Origin: an uncultured Flavobacteriales bacterium
Lineage (GTDB): Bacteria; Bacteroidota; Bacteroidia; Flavobacteriales; JBLHRE01
DNA: 64,000 nt
Direction of reading: 5' to 3'
NCBI GenBank assembly: GCA_937139155.1
Contig: CAKZPI010000042.1
Location: 66,087 to 130,086 of the forward strand
The notes under the pieces were generated by a model. It saw nothing but the letters and a program-made list of their open reading frames with translations. It was not told where the DNA came from and ran no database searches. Positions 54,721-63,700 of this stretch are shown piece after piece (position 1 is the stretch's first letter; every line of letters begins with the position of its first letter). The translations under genes and the position numbers were made by a program.

Positions 54721-54984
54721 ATGCAAAGGGTTCCAGGCTTTTTTAAATTCAATCAACACCGGGTTTTTGACTTCAAACCCAGGTACTACAATGAACAAAA
54801 AGAGCGGATGGAAGAACGTCGGAAAAATGCGGAATTGGAGCTGAAGATGGAAAACTCTCCCTACTCCAGAATCCACGAAGGATTTCTAAAGAAAAGAATG
54901 GATAATGAGTCAAGGAAATACAAAATTCGCTTGGCTTTGATAATCACCCTCTTCGTGGCAATCTTTGTTTGGATCATTCGCTGA
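54721..54984 (+). CDS. Small membrane protein with C-terminal helix
   Basis: The 87-residue protein has an Arg/Lys/Glu-rich N-terminal part (KPRYYNEQKERMEERRKNAE, probably a coiled helix) and one C-terminal transmembrane segment (LALIITLFVAIFVWIIR). It is not assigned to a named family. Its TGA overlaps the mutL ATG by one base (TGATG), so the two are translationally coupled. A near-match -7 box (TATCTTCG, 54690-54697) lies 23 bp before its ATG. Confidence 0.75.
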   Translation: MQRVPGFFKFNQHRVFDFKPRYYNEQKERMEERRKNAELELKMENSPYSRIHEGFLKKRMDNESRKYKIRLALIITLFVAIFVWIIR

Positions 54985-56807
54985 TGGGAAACCTCATTCA
55001 ATTATTACCTGAGTCTATTGCCAACCAAATAGCTGCTGGCGAGGTTGTGCAACGCCCTGCCTCTGTGGTTAAGGAGCTTCTTGAAAATGCCGTTGATGCC
55101 GGGGCCAATCATATTATTTTACGTGTTGAGCAAGCTGGAAAAGCTTCCATTCAAGTTGAAGACAACGGCAGAGGAATGGAGCCTGGAGATGCGAGAATGT
55201 GCTTTGAAAGGCATGCTACCTCAAAGCTTCGAACAGCTGATGATTTATTCAATATTCAAACCAAGGGCTTTCGAGGGGAAGCCATGGCGTCCATTGCTTC
55301 GGTAGCCCAAGTTGAACTTAGCTCAAGAACGGAAAACCAGGAATTAGGAACCAAGGTGCTCATGGAGGCCAGCCATTGCAAAACCCAAGAGCCGATTGCC
55401 GCCGCAAAAGGAACAACCGTTACGGTCAAAAATCTCTTTTACAACATTCCGGCCCGAAGAAATTTCCTGAAATCTGATGCCGTGGAAATACGCCACATCA
55501 TTGACGAATTTCAAAGGGTGGCCATTCCGCATACGCAAATTCACTTTCAGCTCATTCATAACAATTCAGAGCTTTTCCACCTCCCTCCTGCTAAGCTTAG
55601 ACAGCGTTTAATAGCCATTTTCGGAAATAGACTCAACGAAAAACTGGTCCCCATTCAGGAAGAAACCAATTTGGTGAAGATCTCCGGATTCATTGGCAAG
55701 CCAACCGCGGCCCGGAAAACCCGAGGTGAGCAATTTTTCTTTGTGAACAACCGGTTCATCAGAGATTATGCCTTGAATCATGCTGTGAAAACAGCCTTTG
55801 CTGGGTTAATTCCTTCTGACCACTTCCCTACCTATTTCATTTTTCTTGAATGCCAACCTTCTTTCATAGACGTCAACATTCACCCCACCAAAACCGAGGT
55901 TAAATTTGAAGATGAAAGGGTGATAAATGCCTTTTTAAGGTCCTCGATCCGAAAAGCTTTGGGGCAATTCCAAGTGGCTCCCTCTTTAGACTTTCAGCAA
56001 GAGCCTGAACTAGACCCAAATTCATGGGGAAAATCTTCAGGAAGGGTTGAAGCCCCAAGCATCCGTGTCAATCCTGATTTCAATCCTTTTCATGAAGAGA
56101 AGTCTAAGCTTAAAAGCCCATCTCAACCCTTTAAAGGTCACCGGCCAAAGCATGTACACACCAGTGAATGGGAGGCCGTTTTTGAAAACATTCCAGACGT
56201 TCAGTCTGAGGCGGAAGGAAGCCCAAATCTAGGGTTTCAAGAAGAGAAAAATACTGGCCCTGTTATCTTTCAATGGAACAGATCGCATTTGGTAACCTCG
56301 GTTAAAAGCGGGGTGGTTTTGATTGACCAACACCGAGCCCACCAAAGAATCTGGTATGAGCGATTGATTGAGACTAAGTCGCTTTCGGCCCAACGCCTAC
56401 TTTTTCCTCAGGATATAGAAATGAGTTCTGCCGAATTGGCAGGAATGAAAGAGGTTCAAGGAGATTTGGCAGAAATGGGTTTGCATTTTGACCTTTTCCC
56501 CAATAAAATCTCCATCCAAACCCTCCCCGGCGGAATGCAAGAGTCGGAGGTTAAGCCTTTGATTGAAAGCTTGATGGAAGACTTAAAACAAGGCCAGAAT
56601 GCATCCATGGGCCTTGAAAAATCCAGACTTTCAAAGATCTTGGCGCGGTCTTTGGCCATACCCCGTGGAAGAAGTTTATCCAAAGAGGAAATGCAAGAAA
56701 TGATGGATTCACTCTTTGCCTGTTCTGAACCCTCCATTTCTCCTTTCGGAAAACCCGTTTTAATTACCCTTGAAGGGGAAGAAATTTTAAAAAGATTTAA
56801 TGCATGA
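54984..56807 (+). CDS. mutL: DNA mismatch repair protein MutL
   Basis: MutL links MutS recognition to strand excision. From ATG 54984 the product is 607 residues, starting MGNLIQLLPESIANQIAAGEVVQRP. The GHKL ATPase motifs are present: ELLENAVDAGA near residues 31-41, VEDNGRGM near 58-65, and TKGFRGEAMASI near 92-103. The C-terminal domain (~430-607) has the helix LIDQHRAHQRIWYERL and lacks an obvious DQHAX2EX4E-type metal motif, so it may not be an endonuclease; this needs alignment. The rhomboid gene overlaps its stop. Confidence 0.95.
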   Translation: MGNLIQLLPESIANQIAAGEVVQRPASVVKELLENAVDAGANHIILRVEQAGKASIQVEDNGRGMEPGDARMCFERHATSKLRTADDLFNIQTKGFRGEAMASIASVAQVELSSRTENQELGTKVLMEASHCKTQEPIAAAKGTTVTVKNLFYNIPARRNFLKSDAVEIRHIIDEFQRVAIPHTQIHFQLIHNNSELFHLPPAKLRQRLIAIFGNRLNEKLVPIQEETNLVKISGFIGKPTAARKTRGEQFFFVNNRFIRDYALNHAVKTAFAGLIPSDHFPTYFIFLECQPSFIDVNIHPTKTEVKFEDERVINAFLRSSIRKALGQFQVAPSLDFQQEPELDPNSWGKSSGRVEAPSIRVNPDFNPFHEEKSKLKSPSQPFKGHRPKHVHTSEWEAVFENIPDVQSEAEGSPNLGFQEEKNTGPVIFQWNRSHLVTSVKSGVVLIDQHRAHQRIWYERLIETKSLSAQRLLFPQDIEMSSAELAGMKEVQGDLAEMGLHFDLFPNKISIQTLPGGMQESEVKPLIESLMEDLKQGQNASMGLEKSRLSKILARSLAIPRGRSLSKEEMQEMMDSLFACSEPSISPFGKPVLITLEGEEILKRFNA

Positions 56808-57550
56808 TGAATATGCGAAAAGGCGGATTTAGCATTTTGCCCGAGGTGGTTAAAAACCTCATGATAATCAATGGATTGCTTTTTTTCTTATCCGCTGTTC
56901 TTGGAGATAAATTCTTCGTAGACCTGAGCAAATGGTTGGCCCTTTATCAACCTGGCTCAGGAAGTTTCATGCCCCACCAATTGGTTACCCATGTTTTTAT
57001 GCACGGTAGCCTCTCGCATATTTTCTTCAATATGTTTGCCCTTTGGATGTTTGGTTCTGCCCTTGAAAATGTTTGGGGTGCCAAGCGGTTTCTTGTGTAT
57101 TATATGCTTACAGGCATTGGTGCCGGACTCTTTCATCTTGGGGTAACTCAATTGCAAATTTCTTGGGCTGAGGCCGAATTAACCGCTCAACAAATTGCCA
57201 CCGTTTTGGAACAAGGAAAAGGCGCTCTGGCCATTGGGAAAAACTTTACTGACCCTGACATGGCCAAGTATAATTACCTGCTCAACATACCTACCGTAGG
57301 GGCTTCTGGCGCTGTATTCGGGCTCTTATTGGGCTTTGGAATGCTTTTTCCAAATCAAAGAATTTACCTGTATTTTGCCATTCCCATTAAGGCCAAATAT
57401 TTTGTAATTGGATATGGATTGCTTGAATTGATTACCGGATTGAGCAATAGACCCGGAGATAATGTGGCGCATTTTGCCCACCTTGGCGGGATGGTTATCG
57501 GGTTTTTAATCATAAAATACTGGCAGAGAAATTCTGGCCATTTTTACTGA
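56804..57550 (+). CDS. Rhomboid family intramembrane serine protease (first of two)
   Basis: The 248-residue protein has six or seven membrane helices. The conserved loop is HVFMHGSLSHIFFNMFALWMFG near residues 62-83, the nucleophile lies in VGASGAVFGLL (Ser near 168), and the catalytic His in HFAHLGGMVIGF near 226. It would cleave transmembrane substrates in the inner membrane. The start ATG at 56804 overlaps the mutL stop (ATGA). The second rhomboid gene begins 2 bp after its stop. Confidence 0.9.
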   Translation: MMNMRKGGFSILPEVVKNLMIINGLLFFLSAVLGDKFFVDLSKWLALYQPGSGSFMPHQLVTHVFMHGSLSHIFFNMFALWMFGSALENVWGAKRFLVYYMLTGIGAGLFHLGVTQLQISWAEAELTAQQIATVLEQGKGALAIGKNFTDPDMAKYNYLLNIPTVGASGAVFGLLLGFGMLFPNQRIYLYFAIPIKAKYFVIGYGLLELITGLSNRPGDNVAHFAHLGGMVIGFLIIKYWQRNSGHFY

Positions 57551-57552
57551 GA

Positions 57553-58443
57553 ATGAATTTAATCGACGAAATAAAGAAGAGCTTTAAGAATGGCGACGTT
57601 CTCACCCGGCTGATTTATGTGAATCTGGCCGTATTCGTGGTCTTTAATTTGGTCTTGGTTTTTGCCTTGATCTTTAAATTAAGTCCACCGCCCATTTTCA
57701 GCTGGTTTATGCTTCCGGCTTCCCCTACTGAGTTGATGATGAAGCCCTGGACCCTCATCACCTATATGTTTTTGCATAAAGGGTTTTGGCATGTGGTCAT
57801 AAATATGTTCTGGCTTTATTTTGGCGGAAAATTATTCCTTCAATATTTCGATGGGAAACGGATGCTATCGGTTTATTTTTTAGGCGGATTGAGCGGAGCA
57901 GCATTATACATTCTGGCCTTCAATTTACTTCCAGCCTTCTCAGACATCGCTTCGGTTTCCAAAGCTTTGGGGGCATCGGCGTCGGTTTTAGCCATTATGG
58001 TGGCCATTGCCACTTATATCCCAAATTTCAGGGTTCAGCTATTCCTTTTCGGGAAAATCCAGTTGAAATACATTGCCATTGCCGCGGTGGTAATTGACCT
58101 GTTGAGCATGGCAGGCACCAATGCTGGCGGACATATTGCCCATTTGGGCGGAGCTATTTTTGGCTTCTATTTTTCTAGGTCTTGGCTTCAGGGAAAAGAT
58201 ATTTCCCAATGGTTTTCAAGCTTGCTTGACGGACTCATTTCCGTGTTTGTAAAAAGGGAAAAGAAGGCGAAAATGAAGGTGAAATATAAGCGCAATCAAA
58301 AAACCAAAGACGACGAATTCACTTCTCGGAAAAAAGCACAACAAGATGAAATTGATGCCATTTTAGATAAGATTGCCAAAACCGGATACGACTCTCTGAG
58401 CAAAGAAGAAAAAGACACCTTATTCAGGATGTCTAAGGAGTAA
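57553..58443 (+). CDS. Rhomboid family intramembrane serine protease (second of two)
   Basis: The 296-residue protein has the same fold: YMFLHKGFWHVVINMFWLYFGG near residues 71-92, Ser142 in LGASASVLAIM, and the catalytic His in GGHIAHLGGAIFG near 196. A charged cytoplasmic tail of about 70 residues (220-296; REKKAKMKVKYKRNQKTK...) follows the last helix and is rich in Lys, unlike the first copy. Catalytic residues are kept, so it should be active. Tandem rhomboids after mutL are often seen in Bacteroidota. Confidence 0.9.
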   Translation: MNLIDEIKKSFKNGDVLTRLIYVNLAVFVVFNLVLVFALIFKLSPPPIFSWFMLPASPTELMMKPWTLITYMFLHKGFWHVVINMFWLYFGGKLFLQYFDGKRMLSVYFLGGLSGAALYILAFNLLPAFSDIASVSKALGASASVLAIMVAIATYIPNFRVQLFLFGKIQLKYIAIAAVVIDLLSMAGTNAGGHIAHLGGAIFGFYFSRSWLQGKDISQWFSSLLDGLISVFVKREKKAKMKVKYKRNQKTKDDEFTSRKKAQQDEIDAILDKIAKTGYDSLSKEEKDTLFRMSKE

Positions 58444-58923
58444 AAGGTTTTCAAAAGCTATAAGACCCCGTTTAATTGTGCGGCTTTTTACATCCAATCA
58501 ATCAGAGTTGATGGTTGAGGGTTTATAGTTGATGGAATTGTTGAGGCGTTTAGTCGTTTAGACGGGCCATTTCAGGCAGGTTGAAGATTCCTATTTCCTA
58601 TTACCTATTTCCTAATACCCCAAGCAGCTTTTGGCTTTTCGCTTTCGGCTATTGGTTAGATTTGGCTGTAAGGTGTTGATTTTCACGCCACCCAATCACC
58701 AGTCACTAGTCACTAGTCACTCCTACTGAGGCGTTTAGCTGTTTATGCCGTAATTTCTGGCAGGTTGAAGATTCCTATTTCCTATTACCTAATCCCAAGT
58801 ACCTCAAAAGGCTGTAGGCTGGCCTAAGTATTATGGTGCTAATTTTCAAAACATCCTGTGAGAGGCGCACTACCCTACTATTTAGTAGATGAGCCGTCTA
58901 CTCAATTGGCGGTAATGTTTTTC
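58444..58923. repeat. Intergenic mosaic of short direct repeats (left block)
   Basis: This 480 bp stretch carries no gene. It contains 'agttgatggttgag' (58506-), GGCGTTTAG units, CACTAGT tandem units at 58704-58720, and 'attcctatttcctattacct' near 58586 and 58770. A block of about 160 bp (58693-58852) recurs at 60476-60632. No open frame or clear RNA structure was seen. Confidence 0.75.
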
Positions 58924-59157
58924 TCATAGGTTCGTTGCCGAATTTATTTTTGATTGAATACCATTAAAGTATTCGACATAATTAGATAAGTCTGTATCAA
59001 TCCAATTAAGCAACTCATATACTTTGTCTTGAATTTCATGTTGCATTGTGAAATCTTTGAAGTCTGGGTTGTGACAGATAGCATTCAAGCTTTGAGTATT
59101 CCAACTCTTTGCTTTATCATTATTAAGAGTTATATTTGTATCGTAATGCTTGATCAA
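58924..59157 (-). CDS. Short ORF of unknown function, possibly a gene remnant
   Basis: This is 77 codons from a TTG (59157). The frame stays open eleven codons further upstream without an ATG, which fits a truncated gene. The product is hydrophilic and mostly helical, with KVYELLNWIDTDLSNYVEYFNG near the end. No family is recognised. It lies downstream of the HepT-MntA pair within the repeat-flanked block. It may be a degraded passenger gene. Confidence 0.3.
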   Translation of the reverse strand: MIKHYDTNITLNNDKAKSWNTQSLNAICHNPDFKDFTMQHEIQDKVYELLNWIDTDLSNYVEYFNGIQSKINSATNL

Positions 59158-59191
59158 GCCTCTTCTCTTTTGAGAACGTAATCAAGTCTAA

Positions 59192-59228
59192 GATTTTAAA
59201 GAGCTCTCGTTTCGGGGGCTCTTTTCTT
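59192..59228 (+). terminator. Hairpin with T-rich tail between the TA module and the short ORF
   Basis: An imperfect stem formed by AAGAGCTC and GGGCTCTT encloses a TCGTTTCGG-type loop and is followed by TTCTTTTT on the plus strand. The minus-strand side has only a TTT run. It may be a terminator left from a plus-strand gene no longer present, or a weak end for the hepT transcript. Confidence 0.45.
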
Positions 59229-59307
59229 TTTGCATTGCCCCAACGTCCTAAAATAAGCAAAGTAGCGCAAACCTTGAGTCCTATCGGCGCTATTTTGTTT
59301 ATTTGTT

Positions 59308-59655
59308 TTATGCACCTTTTAATTTTCGAATTTCGTCAGCTAAAACAGGAATGTTCTTTTGAATTATACCCCACAACATCTCAGGTTCAACAGAGTCATA
59401 GGCGTGTGAAATAATATTTCTTAAACCAATAATATTCTTAGACGCGGTAATCTCGATTTGCGGATTAATTTCAACAATCTTCCGAATTGCTTCTCCGATA
59501 ATTTCCAAATCTCGCTCTACAGCCCGCTGCAAAATAATATCATCGGAAAAATTGTTAAAGTCATTTTGAGTTTTCTGTTTAATAGATTCTATTTCCTCAA
59601 TAACACTCTCGATATCCAAGATGTATTTGAGTAATTTAGGCTGCATACAAATCAA
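59308..59655 (-). CDS. hepT: HepT-like RNase toxin (HEPN, DUF86)
   Basis: HepT is a HEPN ribonuclease toxin. The 115-residue protein is all helical with the catalytic RNIISHAY, i.e. RX4HXY, near residues 78-85. In the studied MntA-HepT pair this Tyr is the AMPylation target, and it is present. The start could be the ATG at 59655 or 59643. It overlaps the mntA reading frame by 20 bp, so the pair is coupled in the usual order (antitoxin gene first). Confidence 0.85.
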   Translation of the reverse strand: MICMQPKLLKYILDIESVIEEIESIKQKTQNDFNNFSDDIILQRAVERDLEIIGEAIRKIVEINPQIEITASKNIIGLRNIISHAYDSVEPEMLWGIIQKNIPVLADEIRKLKGA

Positions 59656-59944
59656 CTTTTGACTGGTAAACCTCTTCCTTTAGAACTGGATTCTTGATGG
59701 ATCTACTCGATACAAGATCGACTTTTCTATTTAGAATTTCTTGAAGCTGATCTAATAACGAAAAGTAATTATCTGCATAGTCCAAAACGTCAATATCTTC
59801 AGAAAACTCAACAAGAAGATCAATGTCACTGTCTTTATGCATCGCATTTTTTGCAGCTGATCCAAACAGAGCAATACTCTCAACGTGATGTTTCTTACAC
59901 GCCGCAATAATGTCACTAAGTTTATTTTGAATCAAATCACTCAT
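59636..59944 (-). CDS. mntA: MntA-like minimal nucleotidyltransferase antitoxin
   Basis: The 102-residue protein carries the minimal nucleotidyltransferase motif GSAAKNAMHKDSDIDLLVEF (GSX10DXD) near residues 28-47, with the third acidic residue in KVDLVSS near 74-80. It would AMPylate and so silence HepT. A perfect -7 box (TATCTTTG, 59949-59956) ends 4 bp before the ATG, so the transcript may be leaderless. Confidence 0.87.
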   Translation of the reverse strand: MSDLIQNKLSDIIAACKKHHVESIALFGSAAKNAMHKDSDIDLLVEFSEDIDVLDYADNYFSLLDQLQEILNRKVDLVSSRSIKNPVLKEEVYQSKVDLYAA

Positions 59945-59948
59945 AATT

Positions 59949-59956
59949 CAAAGATA
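59949..59956 (-). promoter_or_regulatory. -7 box of mntA-hepT
   Basis: TATCTTTG on the minus strand is a full match to TAnnTTTG, 4 bp before the mntA ATG. A -33 TTTG is not evident. Confidence 0.55.
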
Positions 59957-60709
59957 CATGAAAATTTGAATATTCCCTACACCCTGCTTTATGGTGCACA
60001 ACAGATAATAAAAGCAATCCATTCACTTTTATCCCGTAAGTTTTGAGGGGGTAAACTAAGATATTTTTGATTCTATTTCCAAGTTGCTCTTCAATTACAA
60101 GGGGCTGCCATTGTAATTTCCACTAACAAACCAGGGTTGCCTTTGGATGTTGAGGCGTTTAGCCGTTGAGTCGTTGAGACCGGCAATTTCAGGCATTCTC
60201 ACACAATTTCCAGTCACTAGTCACTCAGAGTTGATGGTTGAGAGTTGATGGTTGATAGAATTGTTGAGTCGTTGAGTTGTTTAGGCGTTTAGGCGTTTAG
60301 GCGTTTAGGCGAAATTTCGCATAAATTTCAGGCAGAATCTTAACCTCGATTCCTCTGACGAAAAGCTGAATATTTCTGGCAATTTCCAGTCACTAGTCAC
60401 TCAGAGTTGATGGTTGAGAGTTGATGGTTGATAGAATGGCTTAGATGTTAAGATGCTGAATATCAGGATTTCTAGTCACCAATCACTAGTCACTAGTCAC
60501 TCCTGTTGTGGCATTTAGCTGTTGATGCCGTAATTTATGGAAGGTTGAAGCTTCCTATTTCCTATTACCTAGTTCCTATTGCCTATTTCCTAGTACCTCT
60601 CAAACCCTGCTTGTGGGTATAATTTTCAAAACTAAAATATACCAATCCTCATCCTATTAAAGTTATTATTATGTTCACGCATTCATTCGTACCCCAAGAT
60701 TTAAAAATT
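59957..60709. repeat. Intergenic mosaic of repeats (right block)
   Basis: This stretch of about 750 bp carries no gene. It holds a 58 bp sequence repeated exactly at 60204-60261 and 60380-60437 (176 bp apart). It also holds four tandem GTTTAGGC units (60279-60310), CACTAGT tandems, and a copy (60476-60632) of the left block at 58693-58852. The bases before 60710 hold the leader of the TraB-like gene; a near -7 box (TAATTTTC, about 60620) is weak. Confidence 0.75.
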
Positions 60710-63700
60710 ATGAGAATCTTTCTGCTCACCCTCCTCCTACCTTTTCTAAGTATGGCCCAAACCCAAAAAGAATACCAAGGCTTGCTTTGGGAAATTTCTG
60801 GAAACGGACTGTCAGAGCCTTCCTACCTTTATGGTACCATGCACGTTAGCAACCGGGTGGCCTTTCACCTGGGTGATGCCTTTTTCGAGGCCCTGGAATC
60901 AGCCGATATTGTTGCCTTAGAAACCAATCCTGAGACCTGGGTAAAGGATTTAACGGAAAGCTCTCTCTACCGTGACTATATCCAAGGCTCCTTTGGAGGT
61001 TATAGGTCTTATGTACCTTTCTACGAATCCTTTGTTCCGTCTGAACCCTTGCGCGTAAATTGGGAGTATTACCTAGCTCATGACCAAGGCATGCTAAACC
61101 ACCTTCTTTACCGATTGGATAAGTATGAAGAAGACTTTGCCGAAAACACCTACCTGGACCTTTTTATTTATCAGGCTGGAAAAAAAGGGAACAAAACGGT
61201 GATAGCACTTGAAGATTTCGAGGAATCTTTCAAACAAACGCTTTTAGCTAGAAAGTACGATGAAGATGCTGTGTACATGACCAGTCGTCAGCGGCAAGAT
61301 ATTATGGGCGATTTTCCGAGCATTCAACTTCTCTTTGAAGATGCTTACCGTCGGGGAGATCTTGACCTTCTAGACTCTCTTCAAAGCCTATTAAGCCCGG
61401 GTAAATATTTCCGGAAACATATGCTAGATATCCGAAATATGGTGATGGTAGACGGAATGGATACCCTTATGAAAAATGGAGTTTTGTTTACCGGTGTTGG
61501 AGCTGCACATTTACCCGGAAAAATGGGGGTAATCAATTTGCTAAGGGAACGAGGCTATACCGTGGAGCCCAAGATTTGTACCTCCGAAAACTCCCTTCAT
61601 AAAAAAGAAGAAATCGACGAAATCATTTTTGAGGGGGAAACCCAATTGTTTACCTCAGACGATGGTTTCATTACTGCTCGGGTACCGGGGGAAATGGTTA
61701 AGCTTTTAAGTCAACCCATACAAGAAAATATGTTTGCCGATATGGCCAATGGAGGCTTTTACAGCATCCGGAGAATTTCAACCTTTGGCCTTATCAAAGG
61801 GAAGGGTCCTGAGGATTATCTTGGGAAAATTGACAGCCTCCTTTTCGAAAACATACCAGGAAAAATTCTTTCCAAAAAAGAAATTCAAGTCTCTGGTTTC
61901 AGCGCTCTTGACATTCGAAACAAAACCCGATCAGGCGATCATCAGCGGTATACCATCGTTTTTACCCCACTTGAAGTAATCATCTTTAAAGTGGGCGGAA
62001 CCGGCGAGTTTGCTAGATCTAAACAGCCCCAGGATTTCTTCTCGAGCATTTCCCTGAATACGGCAGAAAAACAAGATCTATTTCAACCCAAATTTCACGG
62101 ATTTGAGGTTAATCTTCCTGGAAACCTTCGAATTCAACAATACGAAGGGGTGTTTCCCGACCCCACCGCAACCTTCTGGGCACAGTCGTACAATAAGGGC
62201 GATTATTATGCAGCCGGACTAAGGCAATACCATGATTTTGAATACATTGAAGAGGATGATTTCGAGTTAACCTTCTTTATTCAATCTATTTCTGAAGAGG
62301 AAGACCTTGAAATCGACAGCATTTACATTCTTTCTGAGAAAGGCCATGGTCAAAGTCGGTTCGAGCTCATCCATAAAAACGGATCCAAACTTCATGGAGA
62401 ACTGCATATTGAAGGACCTAAATATTTGTTTCTTCTAACCAATGCTGAAAATAACCTTGATCGGGAGGCCTTTTTTAACTCCTTCCGCTTTCTGCCTTGG
62501 AAGTATCAAAGCGAATTTTCCCTTCAAAAAGATACCCTTCTTCAAATCACCATGGAAAGTCCCTTTGAATTAAATGATCATAAATCTTTCCTCAGCAATA
62601 TAATGAACCGGTATGGCGACAAAGATCGGGATGAGTCTTTCCTTTACACATTGCACGAGAAAAACTATACAAACCCTAATAACGGAGAAGTTCTCTACGC
62701 CGAATGCCAGATTTTTCCCAAATACAAATCTTATGAATCCCTCGAAGATTTTTGGAAGAGTCAACTGAAGTACATTGAGGAGTATCTAGAATTGGAAATC
62801 ATTCAAGACTCTACCCTATTTACCCGAGAGGGGGATGTTCTATCTCAAGGAAAATTACTGGTTCTATCTGATTCAAGCTCAAGCCGAACCATCACCATGA
62901 AAGCCGTTCTTGAGAATGGGGCCTTGTATGTTTTAACGGCCAACCTGGATCAAAACGGATACGAATCTGAATTTGCCAAACGAGCCCTTGAAACCTTTAT
63001 GCCCGCAGAGGATACGGTAATCGGTCTTCCTATTACAACCTCCAAAGCAAATATGTTTTTTGAGGCCCTTGATTCTAAAGATAGTCTTGAGGTGGCTCAG
63101 GCCGGTGAGTCAGTGAACTATGTGGTATTTGAAGAAGCGGATCTTCCTAGGATAATTCACTACCTGGAAAACTATGAACACGATGAATTCAATCGAGATT
63201 TTAAACTCGGATTGCTAAGTAAACTCTCGGTTTTGAATGGGGTAAATCACTTAGATTTCTTGGAATCCTATTACATGAACCATAGAGATTCATCCGCCTA
63301 TCAATTTGAAATTCTAGAAACCCTAATTCGTTTGAGAACCAAGAAAGCGACCAAAAAATTTACGGAGTTGATTCTTGAAGATCCTCCATTTTCTTCCAAA
63401 GAATTCCATTATTCAGGCCTGTTTAGAACCTTTCAAGACTCGCTAGAATTGGCGGCACATTTATTTCCTGAAATCCTTCCTTTGGCCGAGTTTGAAGACT
63501 ATCGTTCAACGATTTATGGGCTATTGGCCGATTTGGTTGAGGAGGGTTATATATCGCATTCTGCTTATAAATCGAAGTACAAAACTCTTTTGCTTTACGC
63601 GAAGGTGGAACTGAAAAAGCAGATTACCACAGATGCAGATCAAGAAACCTATTACAACAAGACCAGTTCAAATTATAACCTTGAAAATTACACCACACTT

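Noticed and set aside
58924..59157. Third component of the HepT-MntA module
   Set aside because: It starts only at a TTG, has no family match and is separated from hepT by a hairpin; a remnant is more likely.
60279..60310. CRISPR array
   Set aside because: The units are 8 bp tandem repeats with no spacers, and no cas genes are present.
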